Assembly: GCA_023440825.1 (NCBI GenBank)
Contig: JAEXRL010000031.1
Span: 1 to 64,000, forward strand
Direction: 5' to 3'
Origin: Pseudomonadota bacterium
Lineage (GTDB): Bacteria > Pseudomonadota > Gammaproteobacteria > Burkholderiales > Burkholderiaceae_B
Length of the DNA stretch: 64,000 nucleotides
Made by a program: the position numbers and the translations under genes. This document shows positions 31,961-40,386 of this stretch, piece after piece. The first letter of the stretch is position 1; the number at the start of each line of letters is the position of its first letter. The notes under the pieces were generated by a model. That model searched no databases, was not told where the DNA came from, and worked only from the letters and a program-made list of their open reading frames with translations.

Positions 31961-33399
31961 TGGCTCGCTTTTTACTTCGTAGTTCAGCGCTGGCCAGTGC
32001 GCTACTGTTATCGGCATGCTCATTTGCTCCCAAGTACGAGCGTCCTGCGCTTCCCGTCGCCGCTCATTTTCCGCAGGCTGACGCGGCTCAAGCAGGTCAG
32101 CTCGCGGCAGCGGATCTGGGCTGGCGTGAGTTTTTCACCGATTTGCGCTTGCAGGCTTTAATCAGTCTGGCACTGGAAAATAACCGTGATTTACGACTAG
32201 CAACACAACGTATAGAAGAGGCGCGTGCGCAGTACGGTGTGGTGAGCAGCGATCGCTTGCCTACAATAGGGCTGATGGCCTCCGAGCAGGCGACTCGCTA
32301 TCCTGAGGCTTCTCGACCAGCAGGCCCGGACGCGCCTTCAGTATCGCGAGGCTTTCAGGCAGGGGTGGGTATCTCCTCTTTTGAACTGGATTTTTGGGGA
32401 CGTGTGCGTAATCTGTCCGAGTCCGCCTATCAGCAGTATCTGGCCACAGAGCAAGCTCAGCGTACAGCGCATTTAAGCGTCGTAGCAATGACGGCAGAGA
32501 CCTACTTTCGCTTGCGGGCTGCTGAAGAAATGCAAAAGCTGATGCAGCACACCTTGAAAAGTCGTGCGGAAACTCTGCGTCTGGTGCAAAGTTCGTATGA
32601 CAATGGTTTAGCTTCCAGCTTGGATCTGAATCAGGCTAAGGTGCAGTACAGCACCGTGATCTCGGATATGGCTGCGGCCGAACGTAACGCTAAGCAAGCC
32701 GAGAATGCCTTGCGTCTGATCTTGGGTACGGAAGTGCCTGACTCATTACCCGCTCCGGCAGATTTCACTCGTGCGCAATTACTGCCTACTTTGCCTGTAG
32801 GCTTGCCGTCTGACTTGCTGGAGCGACGTCCGGATATTATTGCTGCGGAAATGCAGTTGAAAGCGGCGAACGCCAATATTGGTGCGGCGCGTGCCGCTTT
32901 CTTTCCAAACGTGAGTCTAACTGGTCTGTTCGGCTTTCTCAGCCCTCAGTTGGGGGGGCTGTTTAGTTCGGATAATCGTTATTGGCAGTTCCAGCCCCAA
33001 ATTGTGATGCCTATTTTTGCGGGTGGTACGCGTGGTCGATTGCAAGTGGCCGAGGCTCAGCGTGATATGGCTGTGTCTGAGTACGAAAAGTCTATTCAAA
33101 CCGCTTTTCGTGAAGTGGCCGACTCCCTAGCCGGAGAAGCCACCTACTCAGGTCAAATTGACGCCTTAAGCGATGTAGAAACAGCCGCCAGTGAAAGCCT
33201 GCGTTTGGCAAACCTGCGTTACGAGGTGGGAGTGGACAGCTTTTTGCAGGTACAAACTGCCGAAGTCAGCTTGTATGGTACTCGCCAAGCATTTATTCAA
33301 ACAGGCTTAGCCTCTTTATTAAATCGCGTCGAGCTTTACAAAGCCTTGGGCGGCGGTTGGAACGCCGAATCAATTAAGCCCCAGGATGATAAGGCTTAG
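31960..33399 (+). CDS. Outer-membrane efflux channel (OprM/NodT family lipoprotein)
   Basis: A 479-residue TolC-like outer-membrane channel. The lipobox LLLSAC is followed by SFAPKYERP, typical of OprM proteins. The two related halves are visible from the repeated NNRDLRLATQRIEEARAQYG and the later LVQSSYDNGLASSLDLNQAKVQ / LANLRYEVGVDSFLQVQTAEVSL segments, and LLERRPDIIAAEMQLKAANANIGAARAAFFP, split here for clarity, is a family signature. Start ATG overlaps the pump stop (TAATG). It completes the tripartite pump. No clear terminator follows. Confidence 0.95.
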   Translation: MARFLLRSSALASALLLSACSFAPKYERPALPVAAHFPQADAAQAGQLAAADLGWREFFTDLRLQALISLALENNRDLRLATQRIEEARAQYGVVSSDRLPTIGLMASEQATRYPEASRPAGPDAPSVSRGFQAGVGISSFELDFWGRVRNLSESAYQQYLATEQAQRTAHLSVVAMTAETYFRLRAAEEMQKLMQHTLKSRAETLRLVQSSYDNGLASSLDLNQAKVQYSTVISDMAAAERNAKQAENALRLILGTEVPDSLPAPADFTRAQLLPTLPVGLPSDLLERRPDIIAAEMQLKAANANIGAARAAFFPNVSLTGLFGFLSPQLGGLFSSDNRYWQFQPQIVMPIFAGGTRGRLQVAEAQRDMAVSEYEKSIQTAFREVADSLAGEATYSGQIDALSDVETAASESLRLANLRYEVGVDSFLQVQTAEVSLYGTRQAFIQTGLASLLNRVELYKALGGGWNAESIKPQDDKA

Positions 33400-33476
33400 G
33401 CGACAGCAGGCGTTTTACGAGCGATAATACACCCTAGCTGAAATCTCCCCTTACACTGATTGGAGGGTTAACCGGG

Positions 33477-34211
33477 ATGATAGAACTGGGTGTAAATATC
33501 GATCACGTTGCCACATTGCGTCAGCAGCGCTTCACACACTATCCAGATCCTGTGCGGGCTGCCTTGCTGGCTGAGCAAGCAGGTGCAGATTTAATTACGG
33601 TGCATTTGCGCGAGGATCGGCGTCATATCCAAGACGCCGATCTTTTTGCTATTCGCCCCCTGCTACAGACACGCATGAATTTGGAATGCGCGATCACTTC
33701 TGAAATGCTGGATATTGCCTGCCAGGTTATGCCTCAGGATGTCTGCTTGGTGCCCGAGCGTCGCGAAGAACTCACCACCGAAGGTGGCCTGGACGTGCGC
33801 ACCCACTTTCAGCAAGTCTCCGCTGCGGTCAAGCAGTTGCAGCAAGCGGGCATACGCGTTTCTTTATTTATTGATGCGGACAGCGAGCAGATTCAGGCTG
33901 CTCACGAAAGTGGCGCAACAGTGATTGAGTTGCACACAGGGTGTTTTGCGCAAGCGCAGCAAGGTGAGCAGCAAGAGCGCGAGCTGGAGCGCGTGGCTGC
34001 GGGAGCCCGTCAGGGCGTAGCCCTAGGCTTGCGGGTGAATGCAGGACATGGCTTACATTATGAGAATGCACAAGCCATAGCCGCCTTGCCGGGCATTGCC
34101 GAACTGAATATTGGGCATGCCATAGTCGCTCAGGCTATTTTTGATGGCTGGGATAAAGCCGTGCGTGATATGAAGGCTCTACTGGTCACCGCCAAGCGTA
34201 GCTGTCCATAA
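33477..34211 (+). CDS. pdxJ: Pyridoxine 5'-phosphate synthase
   Basis: A 244-residue TIM-barrel enzyme that condenses 1-deoxy-xylulose 5-phosphate with 3-amino-2-oxopropyl phosphate to form pyridoxine 5'-phosphate, the last ring-forming step of DXP-dependent vitamin B6 synthesis. Recognised by ELGVNIDHVATLRQQR, ADLITVHLREDRRHI, NLECAITSEM, CLVPERREELTTEGGLDV, RVSLFIDAD and VNAGHGLHYENA, all in the normal order. GGAGG precedes the ATG by about ten bases. It lies 77 bases after the efflux operon and is probably transcribed separately, as no function links them. Confidence 0.97.
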   Translation: MIELGVNIDHVATLRQQRFTHYPDPVRAALLAEQAGADLITVHLREDRRHIQDADLFAIRPLLQTRMNLECAITSEMLDIACQVMPQDVCLVPERREELTTEGGLDVRTHFQQVSAAVKQLQQAGIRVSLFIDADSEQIQAAHESGATVIELHTGCFAQAQQGEQQERELERVAAGARQGVALGLRVNAGHGLHYENAQAIAALPGIAELNIGHAIVAQAIFDGWDKAVRDMKALLVTAKRSCP

Positions 34212-34302
34212 GTCGTGCTAAACGGGCTTGGGGCAGGTAGCAGTGGCTCAACCCGTACCCGGCACCCTATATTATTCAAGATAGTATTTTTTAGGTAGAT
34301 AC

Positions 34303-34875
34303 ATGTCTATTATTGATTCCATTTTGCAGCGTCGTTCTATCAAACTAGTCCAAGGCCCAGGGCCTGATGAGGAACAGCTCGATCTGATCTTACGCAGCGC
34401 TATGTGCGCGCCGGATCATGGTCGTTTACGCCCTTGGCGTTTCAAATTGATCCGTGGGGCAGATGTGGTGGCGCTGGGTGAATTGGCGATTGCAGCCAAC
34501 GAGCGTGCTGGTTCCCCCCTAACAGAGCAAAAAGCTGCTTCTACACGCAACTGGCTTTCTAAGGTTCCGCTGCTGATCGCGGTGGCATGTCATCTGGATC
34601 ACAGCAACGAGCGTATTCCTCAGTCAGAGCGTTTGCTCGCATGTGGTGCAGCCGTTACGAATATTTTGAATGCTGCGCACGCTTTAGGCTTAGGCGCATA
34701 CTGGAGCACGGGCTTGGGTACTTACACAGATGAAGTGCCTGAAGCCTTGGGGTTTGATGCGCTGGATTATCAGTTTATGGGTTTTGTATCCGTGGGTACG
34801 GTTATTCATAAACTTGGGGCTCCAGAGCGCCCTGATCCAGCCGATTACGTACAAGATTGGCATGCTGCTGGGTAA
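34303..34875 (+). CDS. Nitroreductase family protein (YdjA-like)
   Basis: A 190-residue FMN-dependent oxidoreductase of the small YdjA subfamily. Signs are LQRRSIKLVQGPGP at the start (FMN phosphate-binding arginines), MCAPDHGRLRPWRFKLI, LLACGAAVTNILNAAHALGLGAYWSTG and FMGFVSVG. It is predicted to reduce nitro compounds or quinones with NAD(P)H, as a homodimer; the physiological substrate is unknown. It follows pdxJ after 91 bases and is followed by a good terminator. Confidence 0.9.
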   Translation: MSIIDSILQRRSIKLVQGPGPDEEQLDLILRSAMCAPDHGRLRPWRFKLIRGADVVALGELAIAANERAGSPLTEQKAASTRNWLSKVPLLIAVACHLDHSNERIPQSERLLACGAAVTNILNAAHALGLGAYWSTGLGTYTDEVPEALGFDALDYQFMGFVSVGTVIHKLGAPERPDPADYVQDWHAAG

Positions 34876-34906
34876 GCTATACATTAAGCAGAGTGTAAAA
34901 ATAATG

Positions 34907-34929
34907 GGCCCCTATTTGGGGCCTTTTTT
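34907..34929 (+). terminator. Rho-independent terminator after the nitroreductase gene
   Basis: GGCCCC-TATTT-GGGGCC followed by TTTTTT, 31 bases downstream of the stop codon. It also isolates the next gene from pdxJ/nitroreductase transcription. Confidence 0.92.
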
Positions 34930-35035
34930 ATTATTGCGTGGCATCTTGGCTCAGGCCTAGAAGCGCGAGTCTATAAGTTATTTTTTTCACTTAAACATGG
35001 TAATATTTTGTTTTATTTAAACAAGGATTGTCGAC

Positions 35036-35965
35036 GTGGATTTTTCTAAGTTCCAATTTGGGATTGACATAGCTACGAGTCTTGCTATCTTGTTTTCTGC
35101 AGGGACTTTCCTGGTTAATCAGTACGTTAAAAACAAAGAACAGAAACGCCGAGAGTTGGATGCATCGGTGCGCGCGGTAACTGTGCACCAGTTTCAAGAA
35201 ACTTTAGGAAAATTTTCACATTTTTTTGTTTCTGATATTGTGAAAAATTGCGCCATGTTGGATAACCTGGTCGGCGATCTAGAGCGGCTGGTTGCCCGTG
35301 TTGAGGCCAATCCGGATTTGGCTGATAGGGCGTTTAAAAATATTAATGAAGCGCATTCCGCCATTGCTTCGTTTATTGATTCTGTGTATTCCTCCACCTA
35401 TCAAATTTACCCATTGCTAGATAGTGTAGAAGGGGGCAATGATAGAATTCACGAAATTAAAGAAGCCTTGAATACCCTGACACAAAATTACAATGAAATG
35501 GGGCGCAATAAGCTGTCTTTAATGTCTGAGCTAATCGACTTAGTGAACTATTGCAAAACCAATACTATCGAGCAAGCTGACGGGGATGTGCTGCAATCCA
35601 AATTGCTTTCCATCACGCTAGATCCTGATTACCAGGGCTATATTAATTTACTTGTACCGGATGGGCAGCAGCAGCTTTACTGGCAAGGTGAAGTGAGCGA
35701 AGAAAGGTCTGAGCTACGGAAATTAGTGGCTTCTCGGCTATTGAGCTTTTGCTACGAGAGCCCTGCCACTGTTCTGAGTCAAGCCATCGTCCATATTGCT
35801 CAGGCCATTTTGCCTATGCGCACTCGCTGTAAAGAGTTCTTGGTAAGCTTGGCGGCCATTAACTACTGGTTGATTCGTAAAGCTGACGATAATGAAAGCC
35901 TTCCCGATGTTATTCAGCGTTATAACTCCACCGAAATGTTTGATAGCGTCAACACCATACGTTAG
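35036..35965 (+). CDS. Orphan membrane-anchored protein of unknown function
   Basis: A 309-residue protein that I do not recognise. It starts with GTG at 35036 and has one membrane segment near the N-terminus (IATSLAILFSAGTFLV, about residues 10-27) followed at once by a basic stretch (KNKEQKRREL), so the remaining 280 residues should lie in the cytoplasm. The rest is almost all predicted helix with heptad-like spacing (DNLVGDLERLVARVEA, IKEALNTLTQNYNEM). No catalytic motif is visible. The gene is more AT-rich than its neighbours and is bracketed by terminators on both sides, so it is a single-gene unit. Confidence 0.65.
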   Translation: MDFSKFQFGIDIATSLAILFSAGTFLVNQYVKNKEQKRRELDASVRAVTVHQFQETLGKFSHFFVSDIVKNCAMLDNLVGDLERLVARVEANPDLADRAFKNINEAHSAIASFIDSVYSSTYQIYPLLDSVEGGNDRIHEIKEALNTLTQNYNEMGRNKLSLMSELIDLVNYCKTNTIEQADGDVLQSKLLSITLDPDYQGYINLLVPDGQQQLYWQGEVSEERSELRKLVASRLLSFCYESPATVLSQAIVHIAQAILPMRTRCKEFLVSLAAINYWLIRKADDNESLPDVIQRYNSTEMFDSVNTIR

Positions 35966-35980
35966 TGGTGAATAGGAACA

Positions 35981-36016
35981 AAACCCTTGACGAATGCTCT
36001 ACGCCAAGGGTTTTTT
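35981..36016 (+). terminator. Rho-independent terminator after the orphan membrane protein
   Basis: AAACCCTTG (35981-35989) and CAAGGGTTT (36005-36013) form a 9-bp stem with a 15-base loop and a run of T. With the A-run before it, it can work in both directions, also for the convergent GntR gene. Confidence 0.85.
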
Positions 36017-36058
36017 ATTGTCTTAATACTAAGTTTTGGGAAACTTATCAGGCCGCTC

Positions 36059-36862
36059 TTAGGCTTTGCTAAAGTGGGCGGAAAGAGCTTGTAGCTCTTT
36101 AGAAAAGCCATCCATGCTGGTTGATTGAATAAAATCGTTGCGTAGGCTAATTTCATTTTTAGCCATTATTTCCTGAGCGGCTTGCATGTGGTCACGCATA
36201 ATATGCGCGGCTTCTACGTAATAGTCTTGTTTTAGCGCGTTCAGCAAGCGACGTTGGTAATCGTAGCCGTACGCACGCAGGGTAAAATTAGGCTGAGCAT
36301 AAATATCCTGACATACGGATAATTCCATTAGAAAGCGTATGGCAACCTGGCAGGTTAAGGACAAGAAGCTGTTATTGCTATAGCTGCACAGAACTAGATG
36401 AAACTCCAGCTCTTTTTGGCGTTGCAGCATGGCTTGCTCTGCATTCTCGGGGTCTTTTGCATACTGCGCCATAATGTGCTCCAGACGCTGATAGTCCTGT
36501 TGACTCAGTCGATTCTGAAGGCCTTGCACGAGTATGGGTTCTAGCGCTTTACGCACCTCATAAACGTGTTGAATACTGGGTGGATTAAAAAAGAAATAAT
36601 TACCCATTAATTCCATGGATTTTTCAACGCTGGGTTGAGCGATAAAGACACCCCCGCCTGGCCCTGTCTTGGATTCCACCAGGCCTTGCCCCTCTAGCAT
36701 GCGCAATGCTTCGCGCACAGTGCCTTTAGATGCTGTCAGCACGTGCATCAATTCGGTTTCCTGAGGCAATCTATCGCCAGGGCGTAGCGCGTGATTAGCG
36801 ATATATGCCTTGACAGCGGCGACGATAAGCTCTGTGCGTTTATGTTTTTTGGGTTCTTGCAT
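36059..36862 (-). CDS. GntR-family transcriptional regulator (FadR subfamily)
   Basis: A 267-residue regulator. The N-terminal winged helix (about residues 8-70) shows LRPGDRLPQETELMHVLTASKGTVREALRMLEGQGLVESK, split over its helices, and the C-terminal helical FCD domain (about 95-240) has the EVRKALEPILVQGL start and later DHMQAA with metal/ligand residues. It is divergent from the DUF1028/M20/YfcC operon, with a palindrome between them, so it probably controls that operon in answer to its substrate. Confidence 0.92.
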   Translation of the reverse strand: MQEPKKHKRTELIVAAVKAYIANHALRPGDRLPQETELMHVLTASKGTVREALRMLEGQGLVESKTGPGGGVFIAQPSVEKSMELMGNYFFFNPPSIQHVYEVRKALEPILVQGLQNRLSQQDYQRLEHIMAQYAKDPENAEQAMLQRQKELEFHLVLCSYSNNSFLSLTCQVAIRFLMELSVCQDIYAQPNFTLRAYGYDYQRRLLNALKQDYYVEAAHIMRDHMQAAQEIMAKNEISLRNDFIQSTSMDGFSKELQALSAHFSKA

Positions 36863-36938
36863 AGTATTGCGATCTTGATAGGGGGCAGGCCTAGTTGTAA
36901 CTATAAACCCTGAATGCTCTTTATTTTTATCCTCTTCT

Positions 36939-36954
36939 ATTTATAATGATAAAT
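36939..36954. promoter_or_regulatory. Putative GntR operator, copy 1
   Basis: ATTTAT-AATG-ATAAAT is a perfect 6-4-6 palindrome between the divergent GntR gene and the DUF1028 gene. The stretch to 36957 (reverse complement TTAATTTATCATTATAAA) recurs with one base missing at 37662-37678, before the second gene of the operon. It also includes a TATAAT that could be a -10 box. Confidence 0.55.
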
Positions 36955-36977
36955 TAATAGTGGGCTAAGGAGCAAGT

Positions 36978-37643
36978 ATGACGCTAAGCGTGATCGCCAG
37001 AAGTCAAGACGGACGCAGCATGGGGGTGGTTTGTGCCACGGGCGGGCCTGCCGTAGGCGCGTTTGTGCCTCATTGTCGTCGGGGGATTGGTGCGGTGATT
37101 ACGCAAGGTTTCAGTACTAGCTTGCCCGCTGCCGAGTTTGCCTTGCACAGCTTGTCCTTGGGTGTAAGCGTGGAGGCCATTGTTGTGGCGCTACAGCAAA
37201 GAGATCCGGGGGCACCCTGGCGGCAGTTCGCCGTTATGGATTGGCAAGGGCAGAGTGCGGGCTGGACGGGATCAGAAAATGTAGCCAGTTGTAGTCTTTA
37301 TCGCGAGCAAGGCCTGCTGGTAGCAGGAAATATGCTGAGTAACGATGAGGTTGTTCTGGCTATGGTGCATGGTTTTCATGCGCAGTCTCACGATTTGCCG
37401 CTGGCCGAGCGCCTATTGCAGGCATTGCTTGCTGGGCACGCGCATGGCGGCGATAGGCGTGGTCATTATTCAGCGGCTTTATTGGTGTACGACGAGGATC
37501 AGCCTCCTTTGAGCTTACGGATTGACTGGGCCAAGGATGCGGTTCAGGCCTTGCTGGAGCTATATCAGAACTACTTACTGAATCTGGAGTTCCAGCAGTT
37601 TTTGCAGCGTATCCCCACTGACTCTCTACCTTTTAAATACTAA
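36978..37643 (+). CDS. DUF1028 family protein
   Basis: A 221-residue protein of the DUF1028 family, which is thought to have an N-terminal-nucleophile hydrolase fold. The start TLSVIARSQDGRSMGVVCATGGPAVGAFVPH matches the family pattern (here broken as MTLSVIARS / GVVCATGGPAVGAFVPH), then GIGAVITQGFST and GLLVAGNMLSNDEVV. The biochemical role is not established; members often stand beside amidohydrolases and peptidase-like genes. AAGGAG precedes the ATG. First gene of an operon with an M20 amidohydrolase and a YfcC transporter. Confidence 0.85.
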   Translation: MTLSVIARSQDGRSMGVVCATGGPAVGAFVPHCRRGIGAVITQGFSTSLPAAEFALHSLSLGVSVEAIVVALQQRDPGAPWRQFAVMDWQGQSAGWTGSENVASCSLYREQGLLVAGNMLSNDEVVLAMVHGFHAQSHDLPLAERLLQALLAGHAHGGDRRGHYSAALLVYDEDQPPLSLRIDWAKDAVQALLELYQNYLLNLEFQQFLQRIPTDSLPFKY

Positions 37644-37661
37644 TCTTCTGGTGTTTGTATT

Positions 37662-37678
37662 TTAATTATCATTATAAA
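37662..37678. promoter_or_regulatory. Putative GntR operator, copy 2
   Basis: TTAATTATCATTATAAA differs from the reverse complement of the element at 36940-36957 by one missing T. It lies 12 bases before the M20 hydrolase start codon, inside the operon, suggesting a second control point or internal promoter. Confidence 0.5.
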
Positions 37679-37689
37679 TTGGAGCGGGT

Positions 37690-38940
37690 ATGGGAAATAG
37701 TCTCTCGCAGGCAGCACATTTAGCTTGGCAGTATCTGGAGCGTGCTGCCACCTTTAGCACCACCGACGCCAGCAAGCATGAAGGAGTGAGTCGGCAGAGC
37801 TTGTCGGAACAACACCGGCTACTGTGTGAGCAGTTAAGAGAGTGGATGCAGGCGGCAGGGATGCAAGTGCGTATGGATAATGGCGCTAATGTGATCGGAC
37901 GCTATGCTGCCAAGGATGCACAGGCTCCGGTGATCATCTTAGGCTCGCATCAGGATACCGTACCCCATGGTGGAAAGTACGACGGCATGTTAGGGATTAT
38001 TGTGCCTTTGCTCATGATTCATCACTGTCATGAGCAAGATATTAGCTTCCCTTTTCATATTGATGTGGTGGCCTTTAGTGATGAGGAAGGCGCCCGTTTT
38101 AAATCAACCCTCTTAGGATCAAAGGTGTTGTCCGGTACGCTGGATAGGGAAATGCTAGAGGCGCAGGATCAGAGCGGGCAGTCTGTGTATCAGGCCTTGC
38201 TGGACTTTGCTTGTGATCCCGAGCAGATCGAACAGGATGCGTATGCATCGGACACAGTGCAAGGCTTTATTGAAGTGCACATAGAGCAAGGACCTATCTT
38301 AGAGCAAGAGGGGCTAGCCTTGGGGGTGGTGGATGCGATTACCGGCATAGAGCGGCACGAACTGACTATTTATGGCGTGGCCGGACATGCTGGTACAGTG
38401 CCCGTCCCTGGGCGTCAGGATGCCTTGCTAGGAGCCGCCAAGGTAATTGTTGGCGTGAATCAACTGTTGCGTGCAGATCCTTTGCTAGTGGGCGTAGTAG
38501 GCTCTATCAATAACTCTCCTAATGGCGTGAACGTGATCTCGGATCACACACGTCTATCCATTGAGCTACGCTCGCCTGATGATCAAGTGCGCGGCCTTGC
38601 CAGGAAAGCATTACAGCAGATGATCCGCGATACCTTAGACCAAGACGGCCTTACTTACGAATTGCACCAGACTTATGAGCAGTCTGCAGTGCAGTGTTCG
38701 GCCGCGCTGAGCCGTTATTTGGAGCGGGCGGTTGCGCATGCAGGGCTGCCTGTTAGACGCCTGTTTAGTGGTGCTGGGCATGATGGCCTGGCCATGCACC
38801 ATTTGTGTCCCATTGCCATGCTGTTTGTGCGATGCGAGCGGGGAATCAGCCACAACCCAGCCGAAAACATATTGCTCAAGGATGTTGAGCTTGCCATCCA
38901 GGTTTTATTGGAAACCTGTCAGCTTTTAGCGCAAGACTGA
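37690..38940 (+). CDS. M20-family amidohydrolase (N-carbamoyl-L-amino acid hydrolase / allantoate amidohydrolase type)
   Basis: A 416-residue zinc-dependent hydrolase that splits C-N bonds in ureido or carbamoyl compounds. Metal-binding and family motifs are LGSHQDTVPHGGKYDGMLGI, FSDEEGARFKSTLLGS, EVHIEQGPILEQEGL, GHAGTVPVPGRQDALLGAA and GAGHDGLAMHHLCP. Size and order fit HyuC/AllC enzymes; the closest physiological substrate (N-carbamoyl amino acid, allantoate, ureidoglycine) cannot be fixed. It follows the DUF1028 gene by 46 bases, with a GntR-type site in between. Confidence 0.92.
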   Translation: MGNSLSQAAHLAWQYLERAATFSTTDASKHEGVSRQSLSEQHRLLCEQLREWMQAAGMQVRMDNGANVIGRYAAKDAQAPVIILGSHQDTVPHGGKYDGMLGIIVPLLMIHHCHEQDISFPFHIDVVAFSDEEGARFKSTLLGSKVLSGTLDREMLEAQDQSGQSVYQALLDFACDPEQIEQDAYASDTVQGFIEVHIEQGPILEQEGLALGVVDAITGIERHELTIYGVAGHAGTVPVPGRQDALLGAAKVIVGVNQLLRADPLLVGVVGSINNSPNGVNVISDHTRLSIELRSPDDQVRGLARKALQQMIRDTLDQDGLTYELHQTYEQSAVQCSAALSRYLERAVAHAGLPVRRLFSGAGHDGLAMHHLCPIAMLFVRCERGISHNPAENILLKDVELAIQVLLETCQLLAQD

Positions 38941-38987
38941 GTTGCGCAATAAATAAGTGAATTGATCCGGATCGAGGAGGAGTACTT

Positions 38988-40382
38988 ATGAGTTCACCCT
39001 ATAAAAGCCAGAAAAGCCCCCGTTGGTATACGGAAATGCCAGATCCCATGGTGCTTATTTTCATCATATTGCTGTTCACCTATGCACTCAGTTTTTTTGT
39101 GCAAGCCGGTGCGTTTGAACGTATCGAAGTCAATGGGCAAACGACTGTGGTGGCGGAGTCTTTTGCATTTCTTCAGAATCAGCCCAGCATCAATTTTTTT
39201 CGGGTCTTAGTGGCGATACCTAAGGGCTTGATCGCTGCCTCAGAGTATCTGTTTATCGTATTTATTGCCGGTGGACTGTTTCATATCGTTCAGCGTACAG
39301 GAGCGCTAGAGAACTGTATAGCCACGATTGCCCACAAGTCGGGGGCCGATACAAATCAAAGCAGTCGTAATTGGATTATTACCGGCGCCATCTTTGTATA
39401 CGGTTTTTTTGGTGCAGCCGTTGGGTTTGAAAATAATATTGCTCTGGTGCCTATTGCCATCTTGGTCGCTGCTGCCATAGGCAGTACGCGTTTAGTGGGG
39501 GTGGCCATAGCTGTAGGAGGGATAGGCATAGGTTTTGCCTTGTCGCCGATTAATCCCTATACCATTGGCGTGGCGCAAAGCTTGGGGGAACTGCCCTTGT
39601 TTTCTGGGTGGCAGCTACGCACAGTATTGCTGTTAAGCTGCCTGCTGCTTTTGTCATTTTATACCTGCAAGTATGTCACTCGTATGCAAGATAATAGCGG
39701 CGAAGCAATCAGTACTGACAAAGCGCTTGCGCAATATCAGATTAGTAAACGGGATATACGCAACGTCATTTTGTTTTTTGGTGGCTTGCTTATCATGCTT
39801 TACGGTGTGTTTGCCCATGGCTGGTACATTAGTGAAATTGCGGCCACTTTTTTAATCATGGCTATCGTGATTGGGGCGGCAAATGGTTTGACACCGAATG
39901 GTATCGTGACCCAAATGATAGAGGGCGCATCGACGGTGACCGGTGGGGCACTTGTGGTGGGTATGGCGGCATCTATACAGGTATTGCTGGCCGAAACAGA
40001 AATCATCGACACGATTATTTATTATTTAAGTGCCTTGATCGGTGGCGTGCCTATTGCCTTGGCAGCGGTTATCTCAAGTGTGGTTCAGGGTATCATCAAC
40101 TTTTTCATCCCCGGTGGTTCAGGGCAGGCACTGGCAACCATGCCTATTTTGATTCCCATGGCTGACATCATGGGAATGAGTCGTCAGCTTATGATCACTT
40201 CCTTTCAGATCGGTGATGGCGTGACCAATTTGATTGTCCCGACTTCCGGTGGGACCTTGGCCATGCTAGCTCTTGCTAGGGTGTCGTATGCCCAGTGGCT
40301 GAAGATGATTATCCCCTTTACGGCCTTGGTGTATGTGCTGTGTTGGATAGCCTTGGTAGTGGGCTACTACATGCACTATTGA
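38988..40382 (+). CDS. YfcC-family membrane transporter
   Basis: A 464-residue polytopic protein of the YfcC family within the C4-dicarboxylate-like DcuC/arginine-ornithine group. Marks are the start YTEMPDPMVLIFIILLF, GLIAASEYLFIVFIAGGLF, FVYGFFGAAVGFENNIALVPI, SPINPYTIGVAQSL and the C-terminal GSGQALATMPILIPMADIMG. GGAGGAG precedes the ATG. It is probably the uptake (or exchange) system for the substrate that the M20 hydrolase breaks down. It ends four bases before a convergent gene. Confidence 0.9.
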   Translation: MSSPYKSQKSPRWYTEMPDPMVLIFIILLFTYALSFFVQAGAFERIEVNGQTTVVAESFAFLQNQPSINFFRVLVAIPKGLIAASEYLFIVFIAGGLFHIVQRTGALENCIATIAHKSGADTNQSSRNWIITGAIFVYGFFGAAVGFENNIALVPIAILVAAAIGSTRLVGVAIAVGGIGIGFALSPINPYTIGVAQSLGELPLFSGWQLRTVLLLSCLLLLSFYTCKYVTRMQDNSGEAISTDKALAQYQISKRDIRNVILFFGGLLIMLYGVFAHGWYISEIAATFLIMAIVIGAANGLTPNGIVTQMIEGASTVTGGALVVGMAASIQVLLAETEIIDTIIYYLSALIGGVPIALAAVISSVVQGIINFFIPGGSGQALATMPILIPMADIMGMSRQLMITSFQIGDGVTNLIVPTSGGTLAMLALARVSYAQWLKMIIPFTALVYVLCWIALVVGYYMHY

Positions 40383-40386
40383 GGGC

